Below are positions 63,752 to 64,000 of a DNA stretch of 64,000 bases, one piece after another. The notes under the pieces were generated by a model. That model had not been told where the DNA came from. It saw nothing but the letters and a program-made list of their open reading frames with translations, and ran no database searches. A program made the position numbers and the translations under genes. Position 1 is the first letter of the stretch, and every line of letters starts with the position of its first letter. Origin of the DNA: Undaria pinnatifida (taxonomy: Eukaryota > Sar > Phaeophyceae > Laminariales > Alariaceae); assembly GCA_012845835.1 (NCBI GenBank), contig JABAKD010000001.1, positions 10,483,718 to 10,547,717 on the forward strand. Direction: 5' to 3'.

Positions 63752-64000
63752 TTCTATTTTATTTTATTTTATTTTATTTTATTTTATTTTATTTATTTTA
63801 TTTATTTATTTTATTTTATTTTATTTATTTATTTTATTTTATTTATTTTATTTTATTTTATTTTATTTTATTTTATTTTATTTTATTTTATTTTATTTTA
63901 TTTTATTTTATTTTATTTTATTTTATTTTATTTTATTTTATTTTATTTTATTTTATTTATTTTATTTTATTTTATTTTATTTTATTTTATTTTATTTTAT
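63752..64000. repeat. (TTTTA)n tract to the window end
   Basis: About 50 TTTTA units with a few TTTA units mixed in, continuing to the last base of the window, so its full length is unknown. Confidence 0.97.

Overview
The window is eukaryotic nuclear DNA of about 50% GC and very repeat-rich. Only one split protein gene can be reconstructed, its coding parts separated by introns of 1 to 5 kb with GT-AG borders. The Gag/pre-RT sequence style of an LTR-element relic and a short TTAGGG-type interstitial tract fit a stramenopile, most plausibly a brown alga. That placement is inference, since no rRNA or organelle marker is present. There is no bacterial-style gene density, operon or CRISPR array.

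Layout: 0-5.8 kb holds dispersed and simple repeats. From 5.85 to 27.96 kb, nine exons on the + strand join with matching phases into about 647 codons of a kelch-repeat, single-pass membrane protein; the 5' end is not found. Its introns are packed with minisatellites, microsatellites, a recurring intron module and decayed copies of the gene's own exons. From 28 to 33.2 kb there are degenerate tandem arrays. From 34.2 to 39.85 kb two copies of a 1.5-1.8 kb dispersed repeat (a third lies at 1.9-3.4 kb) face away from each other around a 2-kb centre holding about 87 CTA triplets. From 43.04 to 46.58 kb lies a dead LTR retroelement that has lost most of RT, RNase H and integrase. From 47 to 64 kb there are MITE-like elements, simple repeats, an interstitial telomere-like tract, a tRNA-like sequence and a long TTTTA tract at the edge.

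The most unusual signals are the kelch membrane gene with exon relics in its own introns; a 45-60 bp imperfect palindrome (CAGCT...TGAG...CTCA...AGCTG) repeated about 15 times in unrelated contexts; the frame-preserving 60/63-bp minisatellite; and the stepwise pentanucleotide tracts at 57 kb.

Most long open frames here are read-throughs of simple repeats and are not annotated as genes. All repeat boundaries were judged by eye.
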